Source of the DNA: Xenoacremonium recifei
Lineage: Eukaryota > Ascomycota > Sordariomycetes > Hypocreales > Nectriaceae
Length of the DNA stretch: 64,000 nucleotides
Direction: 5' to 3'
Assembly (NCBI GenBank): GCA_012184525.1
Contig: WOFQ01000009.1
Location: 434,001-498,000 of the forward strand
Below, in pieces: positions 21,092-31,309 of this stretch (its first letter is position 1; each line of letters opens with the position of its first letter). Made by a program: the position numbers and the translations under genes. The notes under the pieces are model-generated. The model searched no databases. It was not told the origin of the DNA and saw only the letters and a list, made by a program, of their open reading frames with translations.

Positions 21092-21887
21092 GGGCGGTCT
21101 GATGCCTTGTTTGCGATCATGGTTTGGAGTACCGGAGTTACGGAATAGATACATCTGGATGGATTCAAAGCTGATATGGCAGCTGTGAACTGGTGGAAGG
21201 ATATTTCTTCGTGCTTTAAGATGGATTGCAGATACGCCATGCAATGAGCCGTTATTTCTGCGATATATCAACTGCTTGACGTCACTAGCCAGCCAAGAGC
21301 TGAAAAGGCACCAGCAGCTAGTCCCTGCGCTCGATCCCGAATTGCTAGCCATGGCGAAATCTCATAAGGCATGCCTTAAGATGGTCTCCAAGCGTGGCCG
21401 ATGCAAGGGACTGAAGCGTGTCAGAGCCAGCCCGTGTCCCTAAGCTAACAGCCCAGTCAGCCTAGCTTCTGAGAAGGAATTCGATGGATGCAAGACAAGC
21501 ATTTTTCCCCGCCAGCTAGTGTCCGGTTAGGTCCTTCTTTTCACTGGCTGTTCCACTCCTCGGGAAGGGGTTCCGAAATGCAGCGAATAGAGACTGACAA
21601 ATTGATGCACCAACGAGACACTGGCGAGTTAGTTCCTCAAAACCGAGCGAGGTACTCTTGGAAACATACAAAAAGCACTGTTTTTACCATGGAATCACAA
21701 TTTCCATTTTTAGGGGACAATCGGAGGGAGCGGCTGTGGTGTTACAATGATGACCAATTGGATACTCCGTAAATCACCTCACATCACATCAGCTCGGTGC
21801 CCAAAGCAACCATACTCCAAAGAAAAGTTCTCGCAGCGCAAAAGCAACCTTCTTATTAAACGTGGCCTTTTTTTTTATCATAAGGGA
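21092..21887. other. Gene-free stretch between SUB1 and the APH-like gene
   Basis: Nothing recognisable was found. The first part is the SUB1 3' region and the last part is the likely promoter of the APH-like gene. Base composition shifts toward AT near 21800-21900. Confidence 0.4.
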
Positions 21888-21995
21888 ATGTTTATTGAAA
21901 ACGGCTTCCTCTCAAACAACCTCTTTCGATTGCACATTCGACCTGAAGCGCACCTTGCTCGAAAACGGACTTCTACTATCAATGCCATCTCGTAG
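21888..21995 (+). promoter_or_regulatory. Upstream ORF (35 codons) ending directly at the APH-like start codon
   Basis: An ATG at 21888 opens a frame that ends with TAG at 21993-21995. The main ATG follows at once at 21996 in the same frame. If both lie on one mRNA, translation of the main ORF would need reinitiation or leaky scanning. The stop also fixes the main start, because no in-frame Met exists upstream of it. Confidence 0.35.
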
Positions 21996-23339
21996 ATGGA
22001 CGGTCCAGACCCGGAAACGTTTGGTCCACTTGCGACCATTCCAGCAGACTCTCTTGTCCTCCTCGCTACGAACATTGCGAAACGATGCCTAGACCTTCAG
22101 AGCCTCCACGGCAAGCTGATCGCACGGATCAGCGGCTCATATAATATCACCCACGTTATTCAGCTGGAGGAATTCAAGATTGTGATTCGAGTTCCCGCTA
22201 CCGGCTGGGGTTCCAGAATGACAAAGACGGCAGCAGATGCTATAAGATCGCATGCTGCTACGCTCCGCCTCATTCGGAAGAAAGACAAAGATATCCCCGT
22301 GCCAGAAGTATACGATATAGATACGACTTGCAAGAACGAGATCCAGGCACCGTATCTATGCCTGAGCTTTATACCAGGGAAACCTGTTTCAAAGGTTTGG
22401 TTTGACCATCCCTGCCCATTCCTGCGGGAAGAGTTCCGCAAGAGGATCTTGAAGAGTCTCTCACAGGTCATGGTCAAGTTTTCATGTCTGGTCTTCGACA
22501 AGATAGGGTCTATTATGGAAGATGAATCCGGATCAACGATTATAGGCCCCACGTTTGAGTGGCTGGGAGAAGAAGACGGCAAGCTCCAGGTTGGGTGCTC
22601 AGGCCCATTCGACTCTACTTCTGCATTTCTTCAACAGCACCGGAAAGCGAGCTCCGACAAGAATGAATGGGACAGGGCAGAGGCGAAGGTTCTAAATGTC
22701 CTTATGGCTTGTTATTCCTCTTTTAATGCTCTGCCGCCAAGCTTTGTCCTGTGCCCCCCCGACTTCGACTCTCAAAATGTTCTGGTAGATGATGACGGAA
22801 CTGTCACCGGTCTCATTGACTGGGACCTCGCTCAGACGGTTCCACGATTTATAGGATACGCTAGGTATCCGGGATGGATCACACGCGATTGGGATCCTTT
22901 TTTCTACGGCTGGCCACACATGGCCGAGTTCGAAGACTCGCCAGACGCATTAGATGTATACCGACAGTATTACAACATAGAGCTGGGGAAGGCCCTTCAG
23001 TGGAAGGGGGACTGGCAATTTACGGAGAAATCTCATGTTTATGAGGCCGTATGGATTGCAGCGCTGAACGATACTAATCGACTAGAGATATGCCGGAAGT
23101 TTATTCAGGAGGCAAAGAAAGCCATAGATGCTACGAATTCTCAGGGGCCTCAGGAAGCCCAAACTTCCGGGAAAGTCCGGGAAGCTAAGGGAGTTCCGGA
23201 ATTTGAGAAGGCTCGGGAGGCCAAGGAGGCAAAGGAGGTCAATGAATCCTTGGATGCCTTGTACGATATTGGGGCGGGTTATTACGGGGAGACTGAATGG
23301 GCTTCTCTCCAAGAAGGCATAAGGCGCATGATATGTTGA
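21996..23339 (+). CDS. Aminoglycoside-phosphotransferase-like (APH/ChoK fold) protein (447 aa)
   Basis: One exon. The fold is recognisable from a degenerate N-lobe (NITHVIQLEEFKIVIRVPAT), a hinge region (APYLCLSFIPGKPVSKVW) and the catalytic segment CPPDFDSQNVLVDDDGTVTG followed by LIDWD. The brenner-type HxD of the family is here PPD: Asp and the downstream Asn are kept, and the DxD-like metal-binding Asp is kept in IDWD, but the His position is Pro. The family (Pfam APH) phosphorylates small hydroxyl compounds; fungi carry many uncharacterised paralogues, and drug resistance should not be assumed. The C-terminus has a Lys/Glu-rich repeat-like stretch (EAKGVPEFEKAREAKEAKEV) before a final conserved-looking block. 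It sits beside a Cys-rich protein and a HET gene. Confidence 0.82.
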   Translation: MDGPDPETFGPLATIPADSLVLLATNIAKRCLDLQSLHGKLIARISGSYNITHVIQLEEFKIVIRVPATGWGSRMTKTAADAIRSHAATLRLIRKKDKDIPVPEVYDIDTTCKNEIQAPYLCLSFIPGKPVSKVWFDHPCPFLREEFRKRILKSLSQVMVKFSCLVFDKIGSIMEDESGSTIIGPTFEWLGEEDGKLQVGCSGPFDSTSAFLQQHRKASSDKNEWDRAEAKVLNVLMACYSSFNALPPSFVLCPPDFDSQNVLVDDDGTVTGLIDWDLAQTVPRFIGYARYPGWITRDWDPFFYGWPHMAEFEDSPDALDVYRQYYNIELGKALQWKGDWQFTEKSHVYEAVWIAALNDTNRLEICRKFIQEAKKAIDATNSQGPQEAQTSGKVREAKGVPEFEKAREAKEAKEVNESLDALYDIGAGYYGETEWASLQEGIRRMIC

Positions 23340-23514
23340 TTCTATTTTTATAGTTAACAAGGCGCACAATAGTTGCCTTCTGATGAGTTGTCACTCCTCT
23401 TCTAGCAGCAAATACTTTGGGATTGGCTGGACACACCTCCTCGAGGCGCATGATGGCGACCCTCCAATGACGGAACTCTGGACGATGCGTCAGCAGGCAA
23501 TGTGCAACTTCAGA

Positions 23515-23529
23515 AGATATTTAAAAGGC
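23515..23529 (+). promoter_or_regulatory. TATA-like element upstream of the Cys-rich small gene
   Basis: The sequence gatatttaaaaggcc lies about 110-125 bases upstream of the ATG at 23638. A distance of this size is plausible for a fungal core promoter with a short leader. No other evidence supports it. Confidence 0.3.
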
Positions 23530-23637
23530 CATAGTCAGGCCATGCTGACCTGCTGCTGGTGATTTCCTTGTTTCTCACTCCAGCTCGGGTTTCCCCCAAA
23601 ATCCTCTCGTCCCAGACCGCGGTTCAACCTCTCCATC

Positions 23638-23939
23638 ATGACTCACCATTGGTATGTGGCATGATAACTCATTAATCTCAAGACATTTGGACTCAACACA
23701 TCGCTAGCCCAGAATGCAAAGGCACCCCTGGGAAACGTTGCGTGGCTCGAGGTCACTTGGAAGAATGTGCTATTTGCGGCGAAACATTTAGCACACGCTA
23801 CGCGGAGTGCCCTTACTGCAAAAATAAAAGGGAGAATGAGGCTCAGCGCAAGGCCAAAGAACAGAAGGATACTAAAGAAAAAAAGGATCCCAAGGATGAG
23901 GATGACTCTAAAGGTCGGAAGGAAGTCAAACAAAAGTAG
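23638..23939 (+). CDS. Small Cys-rich zinc-ribbon-like protein (81 aa)
   Basis: Two exons, 23638-23651 and 23708-23939. The first exon is only 14 nt and the 56-nt intron (gtatgt...tag) splits a Cys codon. The product begins MTHHCPECKGTPGKRCV and continues HLEECAICGETFSTRYAECP, giving CPEC, C, CAIC and CPYC groups. This spacing suggests one or two structural zinc sites. The tail is highly charged (KEKKDPKDEDDSKGRKEVKQK). It resembles a class of short fungal proteins with a CxxC...P.K.C...GH...C motif whose function is, to my knowledge, unknown. There is no signal peptide. Without the tiny first exon the first Cys pair is lost, so annotation could easily truncate it. Confidence 0.65.
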
Positions 23940-24792
23940 ATTTATGTTTGGTCGTGAGCCTGCTTGAGGGATGTTTTACTATGTAGTTACCATTTTGTCA
24001 GAAGTTGATATGAATTTAAAGTTGGATAAATTCTTGTGTTAACGCATGTGTGTATTGCCTTAAATACCCCTCGATTGATCATTGATACTCGGCCTTTGTC
24101 TAGCTGTATCCCCTTTTATCAGCTTAAGAGTCGGCTTCTGAGCTCAGAACGCAGCCAAGCTTTCGAGAAGGAGTTTATTAGACTCACCCGGTATAGGAGA
24201 AGCATTCTTCTTACCATTTATTACTATTTTAGATCCCGTCTTATGCACTGAATTGCTATACTCTGAAGCAAAGGGTCCCGAGGTTCTGCGATCACCGAGT
24301 TACAAGCTTATGCACCAACAAGACGCTAGCACCTGTAATCGAGAAATACCTGCACATTCTCAGAAGAAAGAAATGAACAAAGACCGTAGAAATCATCCCG
24401 CGGCCCAAGATCATACATTACTAAACAGGAATCACGCCACCGTCGAGTCGTTCAGACACACTGATGTACAGGTATCTAAGCTACACGGTTTCCTACAACA
24501 CCTTCGATCCCGGTCTAAATCTGTAACGATCGCGTACTAGTCCTTTCCATTTCTGTTCCCTTTTTTTTTTTTTTTTTTTTTGGAGGGGGGGGATTAATTC
24601 CATTTTAATAAAGGCATTGTTCTCATGTGCTTGGATGTTCCTCAGCAAGGCGCAGCACTGCGTCGGCTATCTCCAACCAATGGAGAGACTCAATCATCGC
24701 CCCCAATAACTCTGAGGTGAGGTACAGCTCAGCCGCCACAGGTTCAGTCCTACTTCAATCAGGCTAACCAGAAGGCAGTCTTGGTACCCAAC
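23940..24792. repeat. Gene-free stretch with a 21-base T run
   Basis: No exon is recognised. T21 lies at 24561-24581, followed by ggagggggggg. The run is on the strand of the flanking genes and has no target-site duplication that I could see, so it is treated as a simple homopolymer. The HET gene promoter lies at the right end, with a CCAAT near 24677. Confidence 0.4.
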
Positions 24793-24849
24793 ATGAAACA
24801 AGACATCATAGCCATGAGCCCAACCCTCACTAAATTACTTTGCGTTTAA
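24793..24849 (+). promoter_or_regulatory. Upstream ORF (18 codons) before the HET gene
   Basis: An ATG at 24793 opens an 18-codon frame (MKQDIIAMSPTLTKLLCV) ending with TAA at 24847-24849, 11 nt before the main ATG at 24861. It would lie in the 5' leader if transcription starts upstream of it. It is a candidate for reducing HET translation. Confidence 0.3.
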
Positions 24850-24860
24850 GTGAAACCATC

Positions 24861-27152
24861 ATGGGACCGGCGACAGACGCAGATATCCAACTCAACGAGC
24901 GACTCCCGCCTTCGGATGAGCTATGGTTGGGTCAAGCGCCAAATACGCCCTTCCAAAGCGATCCGGGCCTTCTTGCTGGAGCTCCCCAATATGAGAGAGA
25001 CTCATGCCACGAACGCTGGCCGACACTGAGATGCACCAAAGCCCATCGACTCCACGATATCAAAACGCTATGCAGTGCATGTGACAGAATCGACCTTTCC
25101 CTTATCCGAGAAGGTGGACCACCTGTCGTGCTGCATCCCAAGTTCAAGACGATTACCACCACCGCGAAGACGTGTAGATTCTGTTCCCTTATTGCCCAGT
25201 GCAGCAGAGACAAGTACATTAGGCTGAACTTCGAAGACAAACTGAAACTAAATGACGAAGATAATGAACCGGTATTCCTGGAACTTCGCAAAGGGATGTT
25301 AGCGGCCTCAGTGCCGTTTCCAAAAATGCGGGAAACTTATATTCGGGACCCCGATGGCAATGGGCGGGTTCTAGCACGCTTCCGGGTGTCATTTGAGAAT
25401 TGTAGGCCGTTTTATTCTTCAACTAGCAGCATGACTGACATATATCATTTCTTTACAGACGTCAATGAGACTCTCTCAAACGCTAGACAGAATGATGTCT
25501 TGGTCTTTGGGGACATGCATCAAGCATCTTCTGTCGGCGCAACTAGAGAGGCGTTGTCACAAAGGTTGGCAACGGAGCTTCACCGGGTCTTGCGCCAGTC
25601 GGCGTGCGAGTTGTGTATGCCAACCCAACTCCGATATGCTGGTAAATCTGTCCCATTGTTCTACATTCCAACGCCACTGCTCCCAAAGCGAGTGGTCGAA
25701 ATTTTGGAAGACCCAACTTCCAGTATTTTGAAACTGCGGCTCAAAACAACCACTTATCAAATGGCGGGCCACTACATCACACTGAGCCATCGATGGGGGG
25801 GTCTCTTTACCCTCAAGACGACTAAAGCCACCCTGAAGAAGCACGAAAATGGATTTGATCTCGAGGAAATGCCGAGGACATTCCAGGAAGTCATTCTCGT
25901 AGCCAAAGCTCTCAGGATCCGATATGTCTGGATCGATTCGCTGTGTATCATCCAAGACGACCACGAAGACTGGCTTGAACAGTCGGGCAAAATGGGGTCT
26001 ATCTACCAGAATGCGACCTTGACCGTCGCAGCTCACTCAGCAACGCAGTGTAACGAGGGCTTCCTCTGGCGCAGCCAAGTTCCCCCAACATTGCGGATTT
26101 CCCCTGCAAAGGGCGGTCCTGGATTCCTCGTTGACTTGCCTGACATAGATCCACAAGAAGCTCTACGGCGCTTCACTGACAGCGAAATCAATCGTCGAGC
26201 TTGGGTTCTCCAGGAGCTCACATTATCTTCTCGAACATTACACTTTGTGGAAAATAAGCTGTTTTGGGAGTGTACGCATCGGTCTCTATCGGTACAACAG
26301 TCGAAGATAGAAACTACGGCGTCTTTGTTTCGAAGAGCAAGCTGTCTGTCGGACATATATTCCATATGGTTGAAACTTGTCGCTCAATACTCGAAACGTC
26401 AAATGACGAAGAGTAGTGACAAGCTCGTCGCGATTGCTGGTCTCGTGGAAATATTGCTCAATCAAATGGACGAGCGGCAGGTTTACCATTGCGGAGTGTT
26501 TGCAGCAGATCTTGAGAGGTCATTGCTGTGGTATAGTGCTCCCAGACTCTGTTGGCCAGAGGTGCCAAGGGACAAAAATCCACATAGAGCGCCGTATTGG
26601 TCATGGGCTAGTTTTAACGGTTGCCTTGACTTCATCCACCTCGGCCAAGGTGGAGAGAAGACCAAGAAACTGTTTACAATCACAGCCTTGCAGCATCAGA
26701 GGTACTTGAACCTGACTCGTTTTTGGCGATGCAATGACCTCTACATCAAGGCTCCAGTTATACGTATCACTGCACACACCATAGTGTCAGTGCGCGCAGA
26801 TGATTTTCGCTTGAAACCTCCCAGAACCTCCCCATTGGTAACCGTCTTCAAGAAGGGTTTCAAACCATGGCAGCAATCAGACACACATGGCTGGTACATC
26901 CCAGATACTGAAACATCGATACCAATAGGCTCTTACAACAACGCTGACAATACAACGTCGCTTATCTTCGTCGCTGTCTCCGGCCATGAGGTGTGGGGAA
27001 CTGATCAACTATCCGGGGCATGGTGTCTCGTTGTGAATCCAGTGTCGATGCATGGCAACGAGGTGTATCAGAGGTTTGGAATAGGATATTTGCAGGACAT
27101 CGAATTGCTACGGTCTTCTGTATTGGCTCCAGAGATCATCACATTGATTTAG
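24861..27152 (+). CDS. HET-domain (heterokaryon incompatibility) protein (763 aa)
   Basis: One exon. The first ATG of the frame is 24861. Upstream of it the frame is open only to a non-ATG codon. The N-terminal region has a paired-Cys section (TLCSACDRIDL, KTCRFCSLIAQC) common in HET proteins. The HET domain begins near residue 305 with HYITLSHRWGG and continues with MPRTFQEVILVAKALRIRYV, WIDSLCIIQDDHEDW and IYQNATLTVAA, then RRAWVLQELTLSSRTLHF and FWEC. All the usual family blocks are intact. Family knowledge: HET domains (TIR-like) trigger cell death when non-self partners meet in fused hyphae; most paralogues have no known role. No NACHT, WD-repeat or other partner domain is fused to it. 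The neighbouring genes are not known HET partners. Confidence 0.9.
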   Translation: MGPATDADIQLNERLPPSDELWLGQAPNTPFQSDPGLLAGAPQYERDSCHERWPTLRCTKAHRLHDIKTLCSACDRIDLSLIREGGPPVVLHPKFKTITTTAKTCRFCSLIAQCSRDKYIRLNFEDKLKLNDEDNEPVFLELRKGMLAASVPFPKMRETYIRDPDGNGRVLARFRVSFENCRPFYSSTSSMTDIYHFFTDVNETLSNARQNDVLVFGDMHQASSVGATREALSQRLATELHRVLRQSACELCMPTQLRYAGKSVPLFYIPTPLLPKRVVEILEDPTSSILKLRLKTTTYQMAGHYITLSHRWGGLFTLKTTKATLKKHENGFDLEEMPRTFQEVILVAKALRIRYVWIDSLCIIQDDHEDWLEQSGKMGSIYQNATLTVAAHSATQCNEGFLWRSQVPPTLRISPAKGGPGFLVDLPDIDPQEALRRFTDSEINRRAWVLQELTLSSRTLHFVENKLFWECTHRSLSVQQSKIETTASLFRRASCLSDIYSIWLKLVAQYSKRQMTKSSDKLVAIAGLVEILLNQMDERQVYHCGVFAADLERSLLWYSAPRLCWPEVPRDKNPHRAPYWSWASFNGCLDFIHLGQGGEKTKKLFTITALQHQRYLNLTRFWRCNDLYIKAPVIRITAHTIVSVRADDFRLKPPRTSPLVTVFKKGFKPWQQSDTHGWYIPDTETSIPIGSYNNADNTTSLIFVAVSGHEVWGTDQLSGAWCLVVNPVSMHGNEVYQRFGIGYLQDIELLRSSVLAPEIITLI

Positions 27153-28100
27153 TCTAGTTATTACGCTAACTGAGGTACCAAGTTCCAAAGATGTTCATTG
27201 ACAGGTGCCAAGGTTGCTTTTGGTCAAGCTTGTTCAAACAGTGAGAGTGATTGAGTTGTATAATTCGATCACGCGCGATACAATAGCTCGTTTTTTTTAA
27301 TTCTAGAGAAGGCACCAGAGCCAGCGCCTTTTGCTGACTTATTATTGGATATATCGGATCTAGTTTATAGAGGTAAACGCGCGATTGGGATCATCCAATG
27401 CACGGTTGGCCAAGGATGACTAGACCAGAGGGCTTGACTGAAATGTGAGAACGCCTATGACATAGAACGAGGGGGACTTTTTCCAAGTGACAGGGTGACT
27501 GTCAATTTACAAAGAACTCGTATATTTCTGAGGCGATACGGACTGCGGCACAGAATAGCTCATCGCCTGGAGATAGAGTGCAGCTCGAAGTGAGAATTGC
27601 AGCCAAAAAAAAAAAAAACCCCCCATTTGCAACGTACATACCATAAATATTGGTCTAAAAGTCATCTGCCTAACAGAGCAACTAATTTATCATATATAGC
27701 AGTATGTTAGTATGTTGGAGTTGGAGGCCAGATCGTGTTCCTTGGGCGCCACTTGAAGATCTGTGGAGTTAGCGCTGGTGGCGTGGCGCAGTTGATGAGG
27801 CTTAACTAAACCTCCTGAAAGAGTCTCCAGGTGGTCTCTCCTCTGGCATCATTCATCTCTACGCATTTTGATGATGGATTGCGGATAGGCTACCTCCAAC
27901 ATCCTCGCCTCTTTTCCTTCATTAAAATATTGTTTTTATTGCAGACTTACTTGCTTTCTCCCTTCTCTTATATCATATACACTCCTTGGTCCCGATTTCA
28001 GCGGCATCCCTGACTTCATCATTCTACCTCCAAGATCATCAATCCGCCAACGGTTTACTCATCAAGTCACGTGTATCAATCTACGTATCTTCATCTCTCC
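27153..28100. other. Gene-free stretch between the HET gene and MFS gene 1
   Basis: No coherent coding sequence. An A14C6 homopolymer pair lies at 27605-27624. The last 250 bases are CT-rich and AT-rich in turn, as expected for a fungal promoter and leader of the MFS gene. Confidence 0.4.
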
Positions 28101-28157
28101 ATGATACAGTCCAGTGACTGCATCCAAGTCTCAGCGCGGGCGCAGATCTCACCATGA
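28101..28157 (+). promoter_or_regulatory. Upstream ORF (18 codons) whose stop overlaps the MFS start codon
   Basis: An ATG at 28101 opens MIQSSDCIQVSARAQISP and ends at TGA 28155-28157. The main ATG occupies 28154-28156, so stop and start share the ATGA overlap. That arrangement is known from termination-reinitiation systems. It holds only if the transcript starts upstream of 28101. Confidence 0.4.
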
Positions 28158-29985
28158 GAATCCCATGGCATCTCGCATCGCGCTACGTGGAATCAGTGGA
28201 TGATTACGTCGGAGTCCTGGTGCCTCTCCATCGGGCGCATCTCTACAGTGCGTCGGCAAGATCGGGAAAGACGGAGTTTGAGAGTAGGGATGAAGATGAG
28301 GCGCAGGATGATGATGGACGAGAGGATGTCGAAGATGCGGAAAGGCCTGGATCGAAGGAGTCTGAGCGGGAGGGCATGCTGCAGATGAAAGCCGCCGAGT
28401 ACACCATCGAAGGCCTCAGAAAGGAGACGCGCGAAGGCCAACGCGGCCAATGGACAACTTACGAGAGTAAGCACTCACCAACATCCCCCAAATACTCCCA
28501 ACTAACACCCCCCCTCCAGTCAAATCCAAGCTCATCAACAAAGCCATCGGCGACATCGGCATGGGCACCTACAACTGGCACCTCTTCACCCTCTGCGGCT
28601 TCGGCTGGTTCGCCGACAACCTCTGGCTCCAAGGCGTCTCCCTCACGCTCCCCTCCCTGTCCGCCCAATTCTCCATCCCCGAGAAGCCCATCCGGCTCAC
28701 CACCTCCGCGCTCTTCGCGGGCCTGTCCCTCGGCAGCGTGCTCTGGGGCGTGAGCTCCGACCTGGCCGGCCGCCGCATCGCCTTCAACGCCACGCTGCTG
28801 GTGACGAGCGTGTTTGGCGTGGCGGCGGCGTATGCGCAGAGCTGGGGCGCCGTGTGTGCGTGTTATGCGGCGCTGGGCACGGGTGTAGGGGGCAATCTGC
28901 CGGTGGATGGGGCACTGTTCTTGGAGTTTTTGCCGGAGGAGAGGAGTAGTTTGTTGACGCTGTTGAGTGTGTGGTGGCCGGTTGGGCAGTTGGCGAGCTC
29001 GTTGGTGGCTTGGGGCTTCATTGGGCGGATGCCGGTTGAGCAGGGCTGGCGGTACTTCGTGGTGACGATTGGGATTGTGACGTTTGCCATGTTTGTGCTG
29101 CGCTTCTTTGTCTTCCGCCTGTTTGAGTCGCCCAAGTACTTGCTGGGCCAGGGGCGGCAGGCGGAAGCTGTTGCGGTGGTGCATGGCATTGCGTTCCGCA
29201 ACGGTACCAAGACATGGCTCACGTCGGAGATCCTGGACCAGGTCGCTGCGGCAGATGCAGACGATGAGGTTGCTCAGGAGGAGCAGCCCTTGCGTCCGCC
29301 AGCGGCGTCAAGTGTTCTGCGAAGCCAGCTTCAGGCCTTCTCAGCGGACCGTCTGAAGCCCCTATTCAAGACACGCAAGCTGGGCCTCGCGACAGGCCTC
29401 ATCTGGTTCTCCTGGGCCACCATCGGCATGGGCTACCCCCTGTTCAACGCCTTTCTCCCGCAGTACTTCGCCCGCTCGCACGCCGACTCTACGGTTTCCG
29501 ACGAGACATCGCCCATCTCCTCCGCCACGTACCGCAACTACGCCATCACCTCCATCATGGGCGTCCCGGGCAGCCTCCTAGCCGCATACCTAGTCGACCA
29601 CCCCTCACCACTCCTCGGCCGTCGCGGCACGCTCGCCATCTCGACGCTCACCTCCGCGATCTTCCTCTTCCTGTTCGTGCGCTTCGGGTCTGCGCCGGGC
29701 CCGCAGCTGCTGTTCTCGTGCGTCGAGGCCTTTGCGCAGAACATCATGTATGGCGTGCTGTATGCCTTCACGCCCGAACTGTTTCCTGCACCGGTGCGGG
29801 GTGCAGGCACCGGCGTGGCGAGCTTCTTGAATCGTGTTGCTGGGCTGATGGCGCCGGTGCTGGCGGCTACGATGCCGGGAGATGGGGCGACGACGCCGGT
29901 GTTTATCTCGGCGACGTTGATTTTGCTGGCGTTTGTGGGCATTTGTTTGATTCCGATTGAGACGAGGGGCACTCAAAGGCTTTGA
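28154..29985 (+). CDS. MFS transporter, SV2/SVOP-like (592 aa)
   Basis: Two exons, 28154-28466 and 28520-29985, joined across a 53-nt intron (gtaagc...cag). The junction reads TTYEIKSKLINKAIGDIGMG. A long acidic cytosolic N-terminus precedes about 12 membrane segments. Motifs include TLCGFGWFADNLWLQGVSL, the loop 2-3 signature DLAGRRIAFN and the PESPKYL-like LFESPKYLLGQGR after TM6. A charged central loop splits the two halves. The type fits sugar- or organic-anion-like MFS members, but the substrate is not determined. The extreme N-terminus before SASARSGKTEFESRD has no recognised match, so the true start may differ. It converges on the J-protein gene, with 190 nt between stops. Confidence 0.82.
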
Positions 29986-30175
29986 ATGGGCCTCATCACT
30001 GGACTTTTTGTTTCTAGGAGCTACCTATGATAAAGGAGCTACATATGGAGTTCAGGGGTATTTTCACGGATAGATTGGGACGGGCTCAGCGCCTCTCTGA
30101 CTGACTGGCAGTATCTCATATGAACAATCTAAGGTCGTTTATAATAGTATATACAGATTTATATTCGAAACCATG

Positions 30176-31309
30176 TCATCGAGTCCCCCTCGCTCCCGAC
30201 GGCGCGTCAATCCTCCTGCGCCGGAACGAGTTCCCCAGCGCGTCCTTGACCATCGGATCAGCCCTGATGGTGTTCTGCACCAGCCACTCCCGCATCTTGC
30301 CCTGTAGATTCGCCGCTGCCTTTGGATCGCCCTTGTATGGCGCCATCTCCATATCCAGCAGCCGCGCCGCATCACCGTCCAGCTGTCGGCTCAGCACATC
30401 TAACCGGTCGAGCGCCTCCCGCAGCGCTTTCTCGTCGCCCGCCTCCGGTGCCGGTGCGTTACCCAGCTGCGCCGATATAAGCGGCCCGATCTGCGACAGC
30501 GCGATGTACACCGTGATGGTGATCTTGCGCGCCAGCGAGATGAGCTGGAACGGCAGGTAGGGCGGACTGCCGGACACGCGCGGCAGCACAGCGTTCAGGA
30601 CGTTGAGGGCCGGTGGGAAGTCCGGCCGCGTGACAACGTGCAGCTCGAAGACGCACTGCGCGACGAGGATCAGCCACCGGTAGTAGTGCCCGAAGTCCAT
30701 GTATCCAAGCCAGCCCAGCACGTAGATCATAGCCGCCGCCGCGCCGTAATGTGGAAGAATGCCCGACACAACGCCCCGCGTCACAAAGTCCCGGATCGTC
30801 ACGCTCTTCTGCCAGCGCACAATCTCGGGTCCAAAGCGCTCATATGCGAATCGCCGTGCCGGGTCGAGCAGCGTGTCGCTCGCCGTCTTGAGGTGGATGA
30901 AGAAGCTCGCGGCATCGCTGTTGTCGGCGCCAGCCTTGTCGGGGTGGTGTAGGGCGGCTAGACGGCGGAACCGTGATTTAATCTCGCGCTCTGCGGCAGA
31001 AAAGGGCACGGAGAGGTCGGTGTAGAAGGAAGGGTGGCGGTGGACTTCGTAGTGAGCTTCGTAGATGGTGTAGAGAAGGTAAAAGGCCACGACGAGGATG
31101 TGGATGGTGCGGCGGTGCGTGACGAAGCGCGGGGAGCCGGGCGGAGGTTTAGGATCGCCGGCGCGGATCGTCAGGCCATAGTAAATGGACTGGAGGGTCG
31201 AAGTTGCAAGCTGGGAGGAACGTTAGCTGGGATGCTGAGGGACGAGGAAAGGAACAGCGCATACGCTGGGGAGGAAGGCCCAGCCTATGAGGGAGAGGTA
31301 TGCCGACAT
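30176..31309 (-). CDS. Membrane-bound J-domain (DnaJ-like) co-chaperone (359 aa)
   Basis: Two exons, 31309-31265 and 31210-30176, with a 54-nt phase-0 intron (gtatgc...cag). The N-terminus (MSAYLSLIGWAFLPSLATST) and a second hydrophobic span (IHILVVAFYLLYTIYEA) suggest membrane insertion. The J domain lies near residues 75-145: FYTDLSVPFSAAEREIKSRF, with the essential HPD in LAALHHPDKAG, and DPARRFAYERFGPEI. A third hydrophobic region (GAAAAMIYVLGWLGYMDF) and further spans follow. The tail is basic. The HPD means it can stimulate an Hsp70; an ER-membrane location is the likeliest given the layout (inference). The short first exon supplies the start and signal-anchor. Confidence 0.87.

Noticed and set aside
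24561..24581. T21 run as the tail of a retroelement insertion
   Set aside because: No coding remnant or target-site duplication was seen beside it.
24840..24860. Non-ATG extension of the HET ORF
   Set aside because: The open frame upstream of 24861 starts at TTG; a fungal gene should start at the ATG at 24861.
28459..29184. 241-codon minus-strand frame inside MFS gene 1
   Set aside because: It is His/Arg/Gln-rich, antisense to membrane-domain codons, and typical of a GC-rich shadow frame.
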